Source: an uncultured Geobacter sp.
GTDB lineage: Bacteria; Desulfobacterota; Desulfuromonadia; Geobacterales; CAIOGM01
DNA length: 35,715 nucleotides
Direction of reading: 5' to 3'
NCBI GenBank assembly: GCA_903857795.1
Contig: CAIOGM010000174.1
Span: forward strand, 1 to 35,715
Part shown: piece after piece, positions 25,449 through 33,754 of the stretch
Numbering within the stretch: the stretch's first letter is position 1
Layout of the letters: each line of letters starts with the position of its first letter
Translations under genes and position numbers: made by a program
The notes under the pieces: model-generated
Seen by the model: only the letters and a program-made list of their open reading frames with translations
Databases searched by the model: none
What the model was told of the DNA's origin: nothing

Positions 25449-26483
25449 TCATCCCCTTGGTGCGGCGGCCTTGGCCACCAGCAGGGTGCCGTCGTCGCGC
25501 GGACGCTGGTGGTCGCGGAACAACACTGCGGCTACGAGCGCCGGGTCCTTGTGCGCCAGCCCCGGATAATTCTCCAGCTTCCATTTCGCGGACACGCCGT
25601 CCGAGTGGAGCACGATTAGCCCCCCTTCCGGCCAGTCATAGGTGAACTCCTGAATCTTGCGGACAGTGACCCCGGCGGTGCCGTTGTGGGAAACCATGTT
25701 GTGGCCGGTCTCCCCGGAGAGAATCAGCCCGGTAATATTCCCCACCCCCGCGAAGCGGACAGAGCGACGGCCCGGCGCCACTTCGGCCACCGCCACCGCC
25801 GCGCCGCGACTGCCGCGCAAGGCGGCATGGATGAGTTCCAGCAGCTCCGCCGGGCTGCGCCCCTGCTGTTTCTCGAAAATTGCCACCGCGCGGTTGGCGG
25901 CGATGGCAGCGGCGGGGCCGTGCCCCAGGCCATCGACCAGCATCAAAAGCGTTGTATCCCGGCTCCGCTTCATCGCCCAGGCGTCGCCGCACTCTTGTTC
26001 TCCGCTAACCGGCAGGCAGACGGCGCCGACGTTCAGCGACGGCGGAGTTTCCGGCGAAGCGATACTCCAGAGGCGGCTCAACACCGCGGCGCCCTGGCCG
26101 GGCACGGTGTACAGGTCGAACTCCGCCGAGAGCCGGCGAATGGCGCCCAATCCGGCGCCGAGGGTGCCGGTGGTGGAGCAGCCGTCCCGCAGGCTCTCGG
26201 CAATGCTGAGCATGCCGGGCCCCTTGTCCCAGCACAAGATCTCCAGGCCGACCGCGCCGGCCGCCGCCAAGGGGCGAAACACCAGCAGACCGCCGGCGCC
26301 GCCGGTATGTTTGACGAGATTGGTGGCAAGTTCGGTGACAACGATGGCGGCTTCAGCGGTGCGGGTTTCGGTAAAACCAAGGCTGCGGCAGAGCGCGGTG
26401 ACGAGCCGCCGCGCTTCGCCGACGTTGCTGGACTCTTGTACGCACACCTGATGCGAAAAAAGCAGGGGTCTGCTCTCGTTCAT
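25449..26483 (-). CDS. RsbW/RsbT-like ATPase fused to RsbX-like PP2C phosphatase
   Basis: 344 residues from the ATG at 26483, which overlaps the rsbT stop as ATGA. Residues 10-140 form a GHKL domain: VVTELATNLVKH (N55), DKGPGM (86-91) and TLGAGLGAIRRL (107-118). Residues 150-344 form a SpoIIE/RsbX-type PP2C domain: GDAW (166-169), LVDGLGHGP (182-190), then LHSDGVSAKW and DDGTLL, which supply the metal-binding aspartates. In Bacillus, RsbX is a separate protein that removes phosphate from RsbS and RsbR and resets the stressosome. Here it is joined to an ATPase domain, either an RsbT partner-mimic or an active serine kinase. Confidence 0.88.
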   Translation of the reverse strand: MNESRPLLFSHQVCVQESSNVGEARRLVTALCRSLGFTETRTAEAAIVVTELATNLVKHTGGAGGLLVFRPLAAAGAVGLEILCWDKGPGMLSIAESLRDGCSTTGTLGAGLGAIRRLSAEFDLYTVPGQGAAVLSRLWSIASPETPPSLNVGAVCLPVSGEQECGDAWAMKRSRDTTLLMLVDGLGHGPAAAIAANRAVAIFEKQQGRSPAELLELIHAALRGSRGAAVAVAEVAPGRRSVRFAGVGNITGLILSGETGHNMVSHNGTAGVTVRKIQEFTYDWPEGGLIVLHSDGVSAKWKLENYPGLAHKDPALVAAVLFRDHQRPRDDGTLLVAKAAAPRG

Positions 26484-26884
26484 TTCCACCACGTGATACT
26501 CACTCTGGTTCCCTTGCCCGGTTCGGACCAAATTTCGAATTCGTCCACCAGCCGTTTCGACCCGCCCAAACCCAAGCCCAGCCCCTGGCCGCTGGTGAAA
26601 TGGTCCGTCATGGCCTGCTCCAGGTCGGCAATGCCCGGCCCCCGATCCTCGATCTGGACCCGGATCCCCACGCGGCCGCTCTCCTCCAACAGCTCCAGAC
26701 GGGCGCTGCCCCCCCCTCCATAGACCACGGCGTTGCGCGCCAACTCGCTGGTGGCCGTCATCATCTTGGTCTGCGCCACCAGGGTGAACCGCTGCTCAAC
26801 CATCCAGCTCCGCGTGGCCTGGCGCACGAGTACGATCTCCTCCTCCGAGCGCAGCGCCAGAGTCTTACTTTTCGTGAAAATCAT
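26480..26884 (-). CDS. rsbT: Switch serine/threonine kinase RsbT
   Basis: 134 residues, a single GHKL domain with the RsbT pattern: TATSELARNAVVYGGGG (N51), IEDRGPGIADLEQAM (78-92) and GLGLGLGGSKRLVDEFEI (101-118). RsbT phosphorylates RsbS and RsbR in the stressosome and, once released, activates a target (RsbU in Bacillus). No RsbU is present here. The ATG at 26884 has only a distant, weak AGGTG site, in contrast with most genes nearby. It is the first gene of the cluster, 59 bp after the kup stop on the same strand, with a G-quadruplex motif in the gap. Confidence 0.94.
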   Translation of the reverse strand: MIFTKSKTLALRSEEEIVLVRQATRSWMVEQRFTLVAQTKMMTATSELARNAVVYGGGGSARLELLEESGRVGIRVQIEDRGPGIADLEQAMTDHFTSGQGLGLGLGGSKRLVDEFEIWSEPGKGTRVSITWWK

Positions 26885-26914
26885 GGCTGTTCATTACACC
26901 TGAAAATACGGAAG

Positions 26915-26938
26915 CCCCACTCCCCGATCCCCGGTCCC
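26915..26938 (-). promoter_or_regulatory. G-quadruplex motif in the kup-rsbT gap
   Basis: Read on the minus strand, which is the coding sense, there are four G-runs of 3, 4, 4 and 4 bases joined by three loops of exactly 3 bases (ACC, ATC, AGT). Runs lie at 26936-26938, 26929-26932, 26922-26925 and 26915-26918. Short even loops are the strongest quadruplex class. The same DNA can be seen as a CCCCGAT-like heptamer repeat. It lies wholly between the kup stop and the rsbT start. Confidence 0.85.
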
Positions 26939-26943
26939 TGCCT

Positions 26944-28764
26944 CTACATCTCCACCCGGGTCACGACCCCCTGGAGCTTGCTGGCCGGGAGCTTGTTGAA
27001 CTGGACGAAGTTGGGAGTGAGCCGCTTGATGACCGAGAAGATCCGCCAGAACGGATTGCCGGTGGAGATCTCCTCGATGCCGTAGAAGATGACCTTCTCC
27101 GTGATGCCGTTCTCCTTGAGCAGCCGTTCGATCTCGATCACCTCCATATACCCTGCCCGGATCTCGAAGGCGTCCAGCCCCGGCCCCTTGGCGGGGTGGA
27201 GACAGGTGAAGATTCCGAAGGGCTCGTCGGTCCGGATAATGGAGATGAAAATGTTCCGCTCGTAGATGATGTTGCTCCGGATGATGCAGTGGATCACGTA
27301 GGGGGGGACCACCGACGCCTCCCGGGTGAAGAAGAGCCCGGTGCCGGGAATGTTCTTCCCCTTGGCAAAGATCTGCTCGTAGCTCATGAGGAAGGTTTCC
27401 AGGTCCAGGGGACGGAGCGCCCGGTAGAGGGCGCGCTGCCCCTGGGTCCAGATGAAGATCGTGGCCAGCGGGATCGACGCCAGGATCAGCGACCAGTAGC
27501 CGCCGTGGGAGAGTTTGCTGAGATTGGCGATGAGGAAGGCCAGGTCCGCCAAGGTCACGAACACCGCGATGGGAACCTTCCACTTCTTCCTGGTCCGGGA
27601 GAAGATCATGACCATCATGACGCCGGTGATGGTCATGGTGCCGGTGACGGCCAGCCCGTAGGCCGCGGCCAGGTTCTCTGACTTCTTGAAGAGCAGCATG
27701 ATGAAGATGACGAGGATCATCAGCATCCAGTTCACCGAGCTGATGTAGATCTGTGACTTCAGGTGGCTGGAGGTGTAGTCAACCCGCATGAGCGGCATGA
27801 TCCGGGTGGTGATCCCCTGATAGACGATGGAGAAGACCCCGCTGATGAGCGCCTGGGAAGCTATGACCGTGGCCATTACCGTCAGGATGAGGAACGGGAT
27901 GTAGAGGAACGGCGCCTCCCCCTGAACCATCCCGAAGAGAATATTGGTGGCCTTGGGGTTATTGATGATGTAGGCCCCCTGCCCCAGATAGTTGATGACC
28001 AGCGCCCCGAAGACGAAGTACCAGGCACGGATGATCGGCTTGCGTCCCAGGTGCCCCATGTCGGCATAGAGCGCCTCGCCGCCGGTGGCGCAGAGGATGA
28101 CCTCGGAGAGGACCAGGAAGCCGGCCATGCCGTTCTGGTGGAGAAACTTCACTGCATACCAGGGGCTCACCGACTTGAGGATCTCCGGATGGGAGCCGAT
28201 GGCGATGATCCCCGACAGGGTGAGGGCCACGAACCAGAGGACCATGAGGGGGCCGAAGGCCTTGGCCACCTTGTCGGTTCCCTTGAACTGGAAGATGAAG
28301 AGAAAGACGGCGATGACGGAGGCGATGAGGATGAGTATCCCCTGGGGAGTCTGCTCCAGGCCGGGGATCAGTTCGAGCCCCTCCACGGCGGAGAGGATGG
28401 AGATGGCGGGGGTGATGACCCCGTCTCCCAGAAGGAGCGAGACCCCGAGGAAGGAGAGGATTCCCACGAAGGCGAGTTGGCGCCCCGGCTTCAGGAGCCG
28501 GGCCAGGATCTCCTTGAGGACGATGGTCCCCCCTTCCCCCTTGCGCCCCAGCCCCATGGCCAGCCAGGCATACTCCACATTGACGAGGATCACCAGGGTC
28601 CAGACGATGAGGGAGATGATTCCGTAGATGTTTTCCGGTGTGGGTTTGGTGAGGGCGATGATGACGGTGAGCGTATAAATGGGACTGGTGCCGATATCCC
28701 CGAACACGAGCCCCATGGATTTGACAATGCCGCCCCAGTAGGAGTCAGCCGCGGTATCCTGCAT
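26944..28764 (-). CDS. kup: KUP/HAK/KT potassium transporter
   Basis: 606 residues, typical of bacterial Kup (about 620), a K+/H+ symporter for constitutive low-rate K+ uptake. The N-terminus carries the family signature VFGDIGTSPIYT (about 20-31), followed by GRKGEGGTIVLKEI and LLLGDGVITPAISI. About twelve hydrophobic segments fill residues 10-440, and a soluble C-terminal domain of about 150 residues follows. The ATG at 28764 has GGAGG 7 nt upstream. It lies 71 bp after kdpE, downstream of the kdp genes on the same strand, so this locus joins a high-affinity and a low-affinity K+ system. Confidence 0.96.
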   Translation of the reverse strand: MQDTAADSYWGGIVKSMGLVFGDIGTSPIYTLTVIIALTKPTPENIYGIISLIVWTLVILVNVEYAWLAMGLGRKGEGGTIVLKEILARLLKPGRQLAFVGILSFLGVSLLLGDGVITPAISILSAVEGLELIPGLEQTPQGILILIASVIAVFLFIFQFKGTDKVAKAFGPLMVLWFVALTLSGIIAIGSHPEILKSVSPWYAVKFLHQNGMAGFLVLSEVILCATGGEALYADMGHLGRKPIIRAWYFVFGALVINYLGQGAYIINNPKATNILFGMVQGEAPFLYIPFLILTVMATVIASQALISGVFSIVYQGITTRIMPLMRVDYTSSHLKSQIYISSVNWMLMILVIFIMLLFKKSENLAAAYGLAVTGTMTITGVMMVMIFSRTRKKWKVPIAVFVTLADLAFLIANLSKLSHGGYWSLILASIPLATIFIWTQGQRALYRALRPLDLETFLMSYEQIFAKGKNIPGTGLFFTREASVVPPYVIHCIIRSNIIYERNIFISIIRTDEPFGIFTCLHPAKGPGLDAFEIRAGYMEVIEIERLLKENGITEKVIFYGIEEISTGNPFWRIFSVIKRLTPNFVQFNKLPASKLQGVVTRVEM

Positions 28765-28835
28765 GGTATTCCCTCCAAGAAATGCGACGGTTATAGCACT
28801 TCAGGGGGGGGATGACAAGCATTGTCCGGGAGGAA

Positions 28836-29540
28836 CTACTCACCCTCCTTGAGCCGGTAGCCGACCCCAGGTTCGGTTACGATGTGGCGGGGACGTGAGG
28901 GGTCCGCCTCGATCTTGTGGCGCAGGTTGCTGATGTTCACCCGGAGGAGATGGGGTTGCTCCAGATAGGCGAGGCCCCAGATCTGCTTGAGAATCTGGCT
29001 GTGTGTCATTACCCGTCCGGAATGAGACACCAGGAGGCGCAGGAGGTCGTATTCGGTGGGCGTCAGTTGAACCTCCGCCCCCCCCACCGAAACTCGGCGG
29101 CGGGCCAGGTCCACCTCCAGGTCGCCGCTGGTAAAGAGCGGCTCCGGAACCTGTTGTACCGACCGGCGCAGCGCCACCCGTATCCGGGCCAGCAGTTCAC
29201 TGATGCCGAAAGGCTTGGTCAGGTAGTCATCGGCCCCGGCGTCCAGGGCTTTCACCTTGTCGTCTTCCCGCTCCCGTACCGACAAAACGATGATGGGGAC
29301 CGCCGACCACTCCCGGATTCTCCTGATCACCTCCACCCCATCCAAGTCAGGCAAACCCAGGTCCAGGAGGATGATGTCCGGACGGACCGTGGCGGCGGCG
29401 GCCAGGGCCGCATGTCCGGTCTCGGCTTGGTGGAGAGAAAACTCCTGAGCGTTGAGGATCGTATGGAGGAAGCGGCGGATGGCCGCCTCGTCATCCACCA
29501 CCAGGATGCGGGGGAGATTTGTCGCCTTTTCTTCCGACAT
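28836..29540 (-). CDS. kdpE: Response regulator KdpE
   Basis: 234 residues of OmpR/PhoB type. The receiver has VVDDE (14-18), phosphoacceptor D60 in LLDLGLPDLDG and the TKPF lysine. The C-terminal winged helix-turn-helix contains LTPTEYDLLRLLVSHSGRV and the typical end RHIVTEPGVGYRL. It follows kdpD with a hemerythrin gene between, so it is taken as the KdpD partner that activates the kdp structural genes under K+ limitation. The ATG has GAGAGGTG about 7 nt upstream. Confidence 0.94.
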   Translation of the reverse strand: MSEEKATNLPRILVVDDEAAIRRFLHTILNAQEFSLHQAETGHAALAAAATVRPDIILLDLGLPDLDGVEVIRRIREWSAVPIIVLSVREREDDKVKALDAGADDYLTKPFGISELLARIRVALRRSVQQVPEPLFTSGDLEVDLARRRVSVGGAEVQLTPTEYDLLRLLVSHSGRVMTHSQILKQIWGLAYLEQPHLLRVNISNLRHKIEADPSRPRHIVTEPGVGYRLKEGE

Positions 29541-29565
29541 GGCGCTACACCTCTCTTACCTTCTA

Positions 29566-29592
29566 CAGGGCGTATGCCATACGCCCCTACTA
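29566..29592. repeat. GTAGGGG palindrome after the hemerythrin gene
   Basis: On the minus strand GTAGGGGCGTATG is followed, one base later, by CATACGCCC, giving 9-bp arms GGGCGTATG/CATACGCCC. The element starts at the base after the first two stop bases of the hemerythrin gene (TAGTAGGGG) and fills most of the gap before kdpE. It shares the GTAGGGG end with the element at 9163-9190. Confidence 0.88.
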
Positions 29593-29982
29593 TCTCTTCA
29601 TGAAATCGGCATATTCCCGGTCATAGGTCATTACATGATGGATAAACCATTCCGCGATGATGGCAAACTGATCTTGTGTGCGCTTCGCTGCAAAGGAATG
29701 GGAAGTCTTGAAGAGTTCAAGATGGTTGATGAACAGCTCGTGCTGCTTTCGGTGCGGCTCCAGGGAGGGGAAGCCGGCGGTTTCCATTACCCGCTCTTCA
29801 TCGAAAAAATGGACCTTGCAGTAGATGTCAAAAGCATCCAGCAGGGAGGGGACGCTGCCGCCATCGGACTCATCCGCCATCGCCGAGCCGATTTTCCGGA
29901 AAGAATCGAAGATCACCTTGTGCTGTTGATCAAGGATATCCACATCCACCGCATACGTTTCATCCCATACATATTTTGTCAT
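29590..29982 (-). CDS. Bacteriohemerythrin
   Basis: 130 residues, a single hemerythrin domain that binds O2 at a non-heme di-iron site. The ligands of the family are all present: H21 (DQQHK), H58 and E62 (HFFDE), H77 and H81 (HRKQH), H116 and D121 (HVMTYD). It has no signal peptide or extra domain, so it is a cytosolic O2 carrier, O2 scavenger or iron store. The ATG has AGGAG about 5 nt upstream. It lies between kdpD and kdpE, which is unusual for a kdp locus; whether it acts in K+ signalling is unknown. Confidence 0.93.
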   Translation of the reverse strand: MTKYVWDETYAVDVDILDQQHKVIFDSFRKIGSAMADESDGGSVPSLLDAFDIYCKVHFFDEERVMETAGFPSLEPHRKQHELFINHLELFKTSHSFAAKRTQDQFAIIAEWFIHHVMTYDREYADFMKR

Positions 29983-30123
29983 GTCAACTCCTATCAGAAG
30001 AATTAAAACAGCTCAAAGTCTGTCATCCCGTCTCGTGCTTGGCACCATGTTCCTTGCTTTATAATCCTGAACAAAGCGAAGGGGCTTCTGTGGCGTTGAC
30101 TGCTCGAAAATTGCCTTCAACCC

Positions 30124-32784
30124 CTACCCCAGCGGCAGGAGTATGGCGATCCGGAGTCCGCCGCCACTCCGGTTCCTGGCCCGGATGGAACCGCCGTGAG
30201 CCTCCACGATTCCCTTGCAGATGGAGAGCCCCAAGCCGGTTCCCCCCGCTCCCTCCGGCACCGGAATCCGGTAGAATTTATCAAAGATCCGTTTCAGATC
30301 CTGGTCCGGAACCCCCCGCCCCTGGTCCGCCACCTCTATGACGAGCCAGGGAGGATCGGTTCGGGCGATGATCTCCACCGGGGTCGCCGGTGCGGAGTAT
30401 TTTAACGTGTTCTCCAGAAGGTTGACCACTACCTGGGTCATGAGCACCAGATCCATGGGGACAAGCGGCATCATGGGGAGCATCCTGATGGCTACTTTGC
30501 GACTGCTGATACGCGGTTCCAGTGCCGCCAGAGCGCAGCCGATAAGATCCTGAACGTCGCAGAGCTCTTTTTTCAGGGAAAGCTTTCCCGCCTCCACGCG
30601 GGTCATGTCAAGAAGGTTTCCCACGAACCGGTTTAGACGGTTGGCTTCCTCCGACGCACTCTCCAGGAGTTCCCGGCGGGCGTCGGCATTCAGATTATTC
30701 CCTTCATCCTTCAGGCTGCTCAGCACTCCAATGATAGAGGAGAGCGGCGTGCGCAGGTCATGGGAGATGGAGTTGAGCAGCGCCCGTTCCAGGGTCTCCC
30801 GAGCCTGGAGGAGTTGGGCCTGGGCTGCCTGCTTCCCCAGTTGGACTCGCTCCATGGCCATGGCCGCCTGGGAGGCGAATGCGTCCAGGAGACGGCGAAT
30901 CTGGGGAGAATGGTGCTCGGCGTCGTTTTCCAGTGCCACCCCCAGCACTCCCAGAAGGGTTGTCGACCCCTGAAGCGGCAGGTAGAGAAGCGCGGATGAG
31001 CCGAGGGTGTCGGTGCCTCGTCCGGCAGGTTGGCCGTTGCGAAACGCCCAGTCCGCCACGGCCAGCTCCTTGGAGTCCGGATTGACCCCCGGACTCCCCC
31101 TCTTGAACTCCAGCCGTTCCCCCTCGGGAAGGAGGATGGCCACGGTGCAGTGAAGACTTTCTCCGACGTTTCGGATCACTGCGTCCATGATGGCTTCAAT
31201 CCCCCCCGAGCCCGCCAGATCGCGGCTCAGGTAGTAGAGACTGGCCGTTTGCACCTCCCGTTCCCTCAAGGCTTCGGCCCGTTCCCGGGTCTTGGAAACG
31301 AGGGTGCTGATGACCACCCCCACGGTAAAGAGCGCCAGGAAGGTGATCAGGTATTCGGTGTCGGCCACGGCCAGGGTAAGTTTCGGCGGGACGAAGAAAA
31401 AATCGAAGGCGAGTACGCTGAGGAAGGCCGTGAGAATGGCCGGCTTGCGTCCCAGTCGTAGCGCCGCCATGACCACCGCCAGGAGATAGATCATCACCAT
31501 GTTGGTGGGCGCCAAAAAGTGGCGAAGCGCCTCGCAGGCCAGCGTGGCCAACAGCACGGCTATCAGGCTCTTCATGTAAAGGGCGACTGCAACGGGGTGT
31601 TGCTGTCGTGCGCCCCTCTTCCTTATCTGACTCCCGGCGGAGTGGATGCTGACGACATAAACGTCGATGGCTCCACTCAGGCGGATAATCTGGTTCACGA
31701 GGGGTTGCCCCAGAAATTCACGCCAACGCGGTTTCGTCGGCTTTCCCACGACAATTTTCGTGACATTGTGTTGGAGAGCGTACTCTGCGACGGTGTGGGG
31801 GACGGACTCGGCGGTCAGGGTCGTCACCTGGGCGCCGAGAGTTTCCGCCAACCGGAGCTCCTTCCAGATCAGTTCCCGGTTCTCCTGGAGTTGGCGCGTC
31901 CCTCCCGGGGTCTCGATGTAGAGCGCTAGCCAGGGGGCGTTCAGGTCATCGGCCAGCCGCCGGGTGGCGCGGATCAGCTTTTCGCTGGAAGGGCCGCCGC
32001 TGATGCAGACCAGCAGCCGCTCGCCGGCGGGCCAGGGACCGGCAATGGAGTTGGATTCCATGTAGGCCCGCATCTGGCCATCCACCCGGGATGCGGCGCG
32101 ACGGAGGGATAGTTCTCGCAGGGCGATGAGATTGCCGGGCTGGAAGAACTTCTGAATGGCCGCGGCCGCCTTCTGGGGGAGGTAGATTTTTCCTTCTTGC
32201 AGCCGCTGAAGAAGCTCTTCGGGAGGGATGTCCACCAGGCGGATCTCGGCGGCCTCATCCAGCAGACGATCGGGGACCGTCTCCCGAACCACGACCCCGG
32301 TGATCTTGGCCACCACATCGTTGAGGCTCTCGAAGTGCTGAACATTCACCGTGGTGTAGACGTCGATCCCCGCGCCCAGAAGCTCCTCCACATCCTGCCA
32401 CCTTTTATCGTGACGGGAACCGGGAGCGTTGGTATGGGCAAGTTCATCCACCAGGACGATCTGTGGTTTCCGGGAGAGTACTGCATCAAGATCCATCTCC
32501 GGGAGGGAGACCCCCTGATACGTGATCAGGGCGGGAGGAATGACCGTCATCCCTTCCAGGAGAGCGTCGGTTTCCTGTCTCCCGTGGGACTCGACGTATC
32601 CCACCACCAGATCCCGCCCTTCCTGCCGCCGCTGACGAGCCGCTTCCAGCATGGCGTAGGTCTTTCCCACACCGGCGGCATATCCCAGAAAGATCTTGAG
32701 CCGGGAACCGGGTTCTGCTTCGGCCGTCCGGATCAACTTCAGCAGGGCCTCGGGATCGGGGCGATTGTCGTTATCATCGGTCAT
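30124..32784 (-). CDS. kdpD: Potassium sensor histidine kinase KdpD
   Basis: 886 residues, the normal KdpD length. The N-terminal KdpD domain has a Walker A-type GYAAGVGKT (34-42) and DELAHTNAPGSRHDKRW (about 112-128). A universal-stress (USP) domain (about 250-375) follows, then four closely spaced transmembrane helices (about 395-490), a GAF domain (about 505-645), HisKA with H675 in SHDLRTPL, and HATPase with ADQGRGVPDQ and GGTGLGLS. In E. coli, KdpD senses low K+ and turgor and controls KdpE. The ATG at 32784 has a weak ribosome site. Confidence 0.96.
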   Translation of the reverse strand: MTDDNDNRPDPEALLKLIRTAEAEPGSRLKIFLGYAAGVGKTYAMLEAARQRRQEGRDLVVGYVESHGRQETDALLEGMTVIPPALITYQGVSLPEMDLDAVLSRKPQIVLVDELAHTNAPGSRHDKRWQDVEELLGAGIDVYTTVNVQHFESLNDVVAKITGVVVRETVPDRLLDEAAEIRLVDIPPEELLQRLQEGKIYLPQKAAAAIQKFFQPGNLIALRELSLRRAASRVDGQMRAYMESNSIAGPWPAGERLLVCISGGPSSEKLIRATRRLADDLNAPWLALYIETPGGTRQLQENRELIWKELRLAETLGAQVTTLTAESVPHTVAEYALQHNVTKIVVGKPTKPRWREFLGQPLVNQIIRLSGAIDVYVVSIHSAGSQIRKRGARQQHPVAVALYMKSLIAVLLATLACEALRHFLAPTNMVMIYLLAVVMAALRLGRKPAILTAFLSVLAFDFFFVPPKLTLAVADTEYLITFLALFTVGVVISTLVSKTRERAEALREREVQTASLYYLSRDLAGSGGIEAIMDAVIRNVGESLHCTVAILLPEGERLEFKRGSPGVNPDSKELAVADWAFRNGQPAGRGTDTLGSSALLYLPLQGSTTLLGVLGVALENDAEHHSPQIRRLLDAFASQAAMAMERVQLGKQAAQAQLLQARETLERALLNSISHDLRTPLSSIIGVLSSLKDEGNNLNADARRELLESASEEANRLNRFVGNLLDMTRVEAGKLSLKKELCDVQDLIGCALAALEPRISSRKVAIRMLPMMPLVPMDLVLMTQVVVNLLENTLKYSAPATPVEIIARTDPPWLVIEVADQGRGVPDQDLKRIFDKFYRIPVPEGAGGTGLGLSICKGIVEAHGGSIRARNRSGGGLRIAILLPLG

Positions 32785-32823
32785 GCAACGTACCGGAATA
32801 AGTAGTAAGAGCAGTACGAACCA

Positions 32824-33147
32824 TCACTTCGCGGGAATCTTGAACAGATTCTCGTGAATGGTGAGACCGTTTTGGGAGATGAGTCCCTGGAGCAGGTAGA
32901 CGGAGCCGTCAGCATCCTGAAACCAGAGATTACTGGAATTTGACTTATCACCACTGGAAACGGCAATCAATTTCCATGATTTTGGAATTGACGGGGGTGT
33001 GCTGGCACCGCGCGCATCCTGGAGCCTCATTCCCTCGATTACGGTGTAATCCTCGGGTGAGGTGGCTTTTGGCGTCTGGAGTGGGTAGGAAACCCCGTGT
33101 GCCGCCGTCGCCATGCAGAGTGATGCAAATATAAGGTAGAGTTTCAT
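32824..33147 (-). CDS. Small secreted protein of unknown function in the kdp operon
   Basis: 107 residues from the ATG at 33147, which has GGAGG 6-7 nt upstream; an ATG at 33168 overlapping the kdpC stop would add seven residues before the signal peptide and has no such site. Residues 1-18 (MKLYLIFASLCMATAAHG) form a Sec signal peptide, so the mature protein of about 89 residues is periplasmic. It contains no cysteine after the signal peptide and is rich in Ser, Asp and Leu. I recognise no family. Its place between kdpC and kdpD suggests a link with K+ transport or sensing. Confidence 0.75.
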   Translation of the reverse strand: MKLYLIFASLCMATAAHGVSYPLQTPKATSPEDYTVIEGMRLQDARGASTPPSIPKSWKLIAVSSGDKSNSSNLWFQDADGSVYLLQGLISQNGLTIHENLFKIPAK

Positions 33148-33164
33148 GGGTTCCCTCCGGAGGA

Positions 33165-33737
33165 TCATCGTTTGTTTAACGTATTCAGCCTGAGATTCAG
33201 CTCTAGCACATTTACTCGCGGTTCTCCCAAAAAACCGAATTGACGGTCAGAGGTGAAATTAGCCACAACTGCGCTCAGTTCCTGCGGGGAAATGCCGCGG
33301 GCCTTGGCGACCCGTGGGATCTGCAATCGGACCGCTTCCGGGGAGATGTGGGGATCGAGTCCGCTGGCGGAAGCCTGAACCAATTCAGAGGGGATGGGGC
33401 CGGCAATGCCCGTGGCACGAAGCGTCTTGATCCGATCTCCTACGGTTTTAAGGTAGTCGGGATTGGTGGGGCCGGAATTGGAACCACCGGAGCCCATGGG
33501 GTTGTAGCCGAAATCGGTGGACGCCGAGGGACGGGGCCAGAAGTATTCGGGCGCGGAGAATGGCTGTCCCAGGAGCGACGAACCGGTTACTTTTCCGCTG
33601 GTATCGGTCATGAAGCTCCCCTTGGCCTCTCCGGGGAAGAGAATATACGCGACTCCGGTGACGGCAAGCGGATAGATGCCGCCGCAGATGATGCTGAAAG
33701 TGATGAACATCAGGATGGCGCTCTTAAGTTCTTTCAT
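33165..33737 (-). CDS. kdpC: Potassium-transporting ATPase subunit KdpC
   Basis: 190 residues with one N-terminal membrane anchor (about 6-28) and a periplasmic domain, the standard KdpC form. Family signatures include GSSLLGQPFSAPEYFWPRPS (51-70) and PSELVQASASGLDPHISPEA (115-134). KdpC stabilises the KdpFABC complex and helps K+ binding by KdpA. The ATG at 33737 has GGAGG 7 nt upstream. A perfect palindrome lies between it and the kdpB stop. Its stop overlaps a weak ATG of the next frame. Confidence 0.96.
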   Translation of the reverse strand: MKELKSAILMFITFSIICGGIYPLAVTGVAYILFPGEAKGSFMTDTSGKVTGSSLLGQPFSAPEYFWPRPSASTDFGYNPMGSGGSNSGPTNPDYLKTVGDRIKTLRATGIAGPIPSELVQASASGLDPHISPEAVRLQIPRVAKARGISPQELSAVVANFTSDRQFGFLGEPRVNVLELNLRLNTLNKR

Positions 33738-33754
33738 GATTTTGCCTCCGTTTC

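Noticed and set aside
26867-26896. Nine-codon leader peptide (MNSHDFHEK) overlapping the rsbT start
   Set aside because: It has AGGTG close upstream and overlaps the rsbT ATG, but the frame is too short and has no attenuator-like residue run or hairpin pair, so chance is likely.
30040-30058. Sigma-54-like element (TGG...TTGC) upstream of the hemerythrin gene on +
   Set aside because: GG and GC are 13 bases apart instead of 10, and it points away from the hemerythrin gene.
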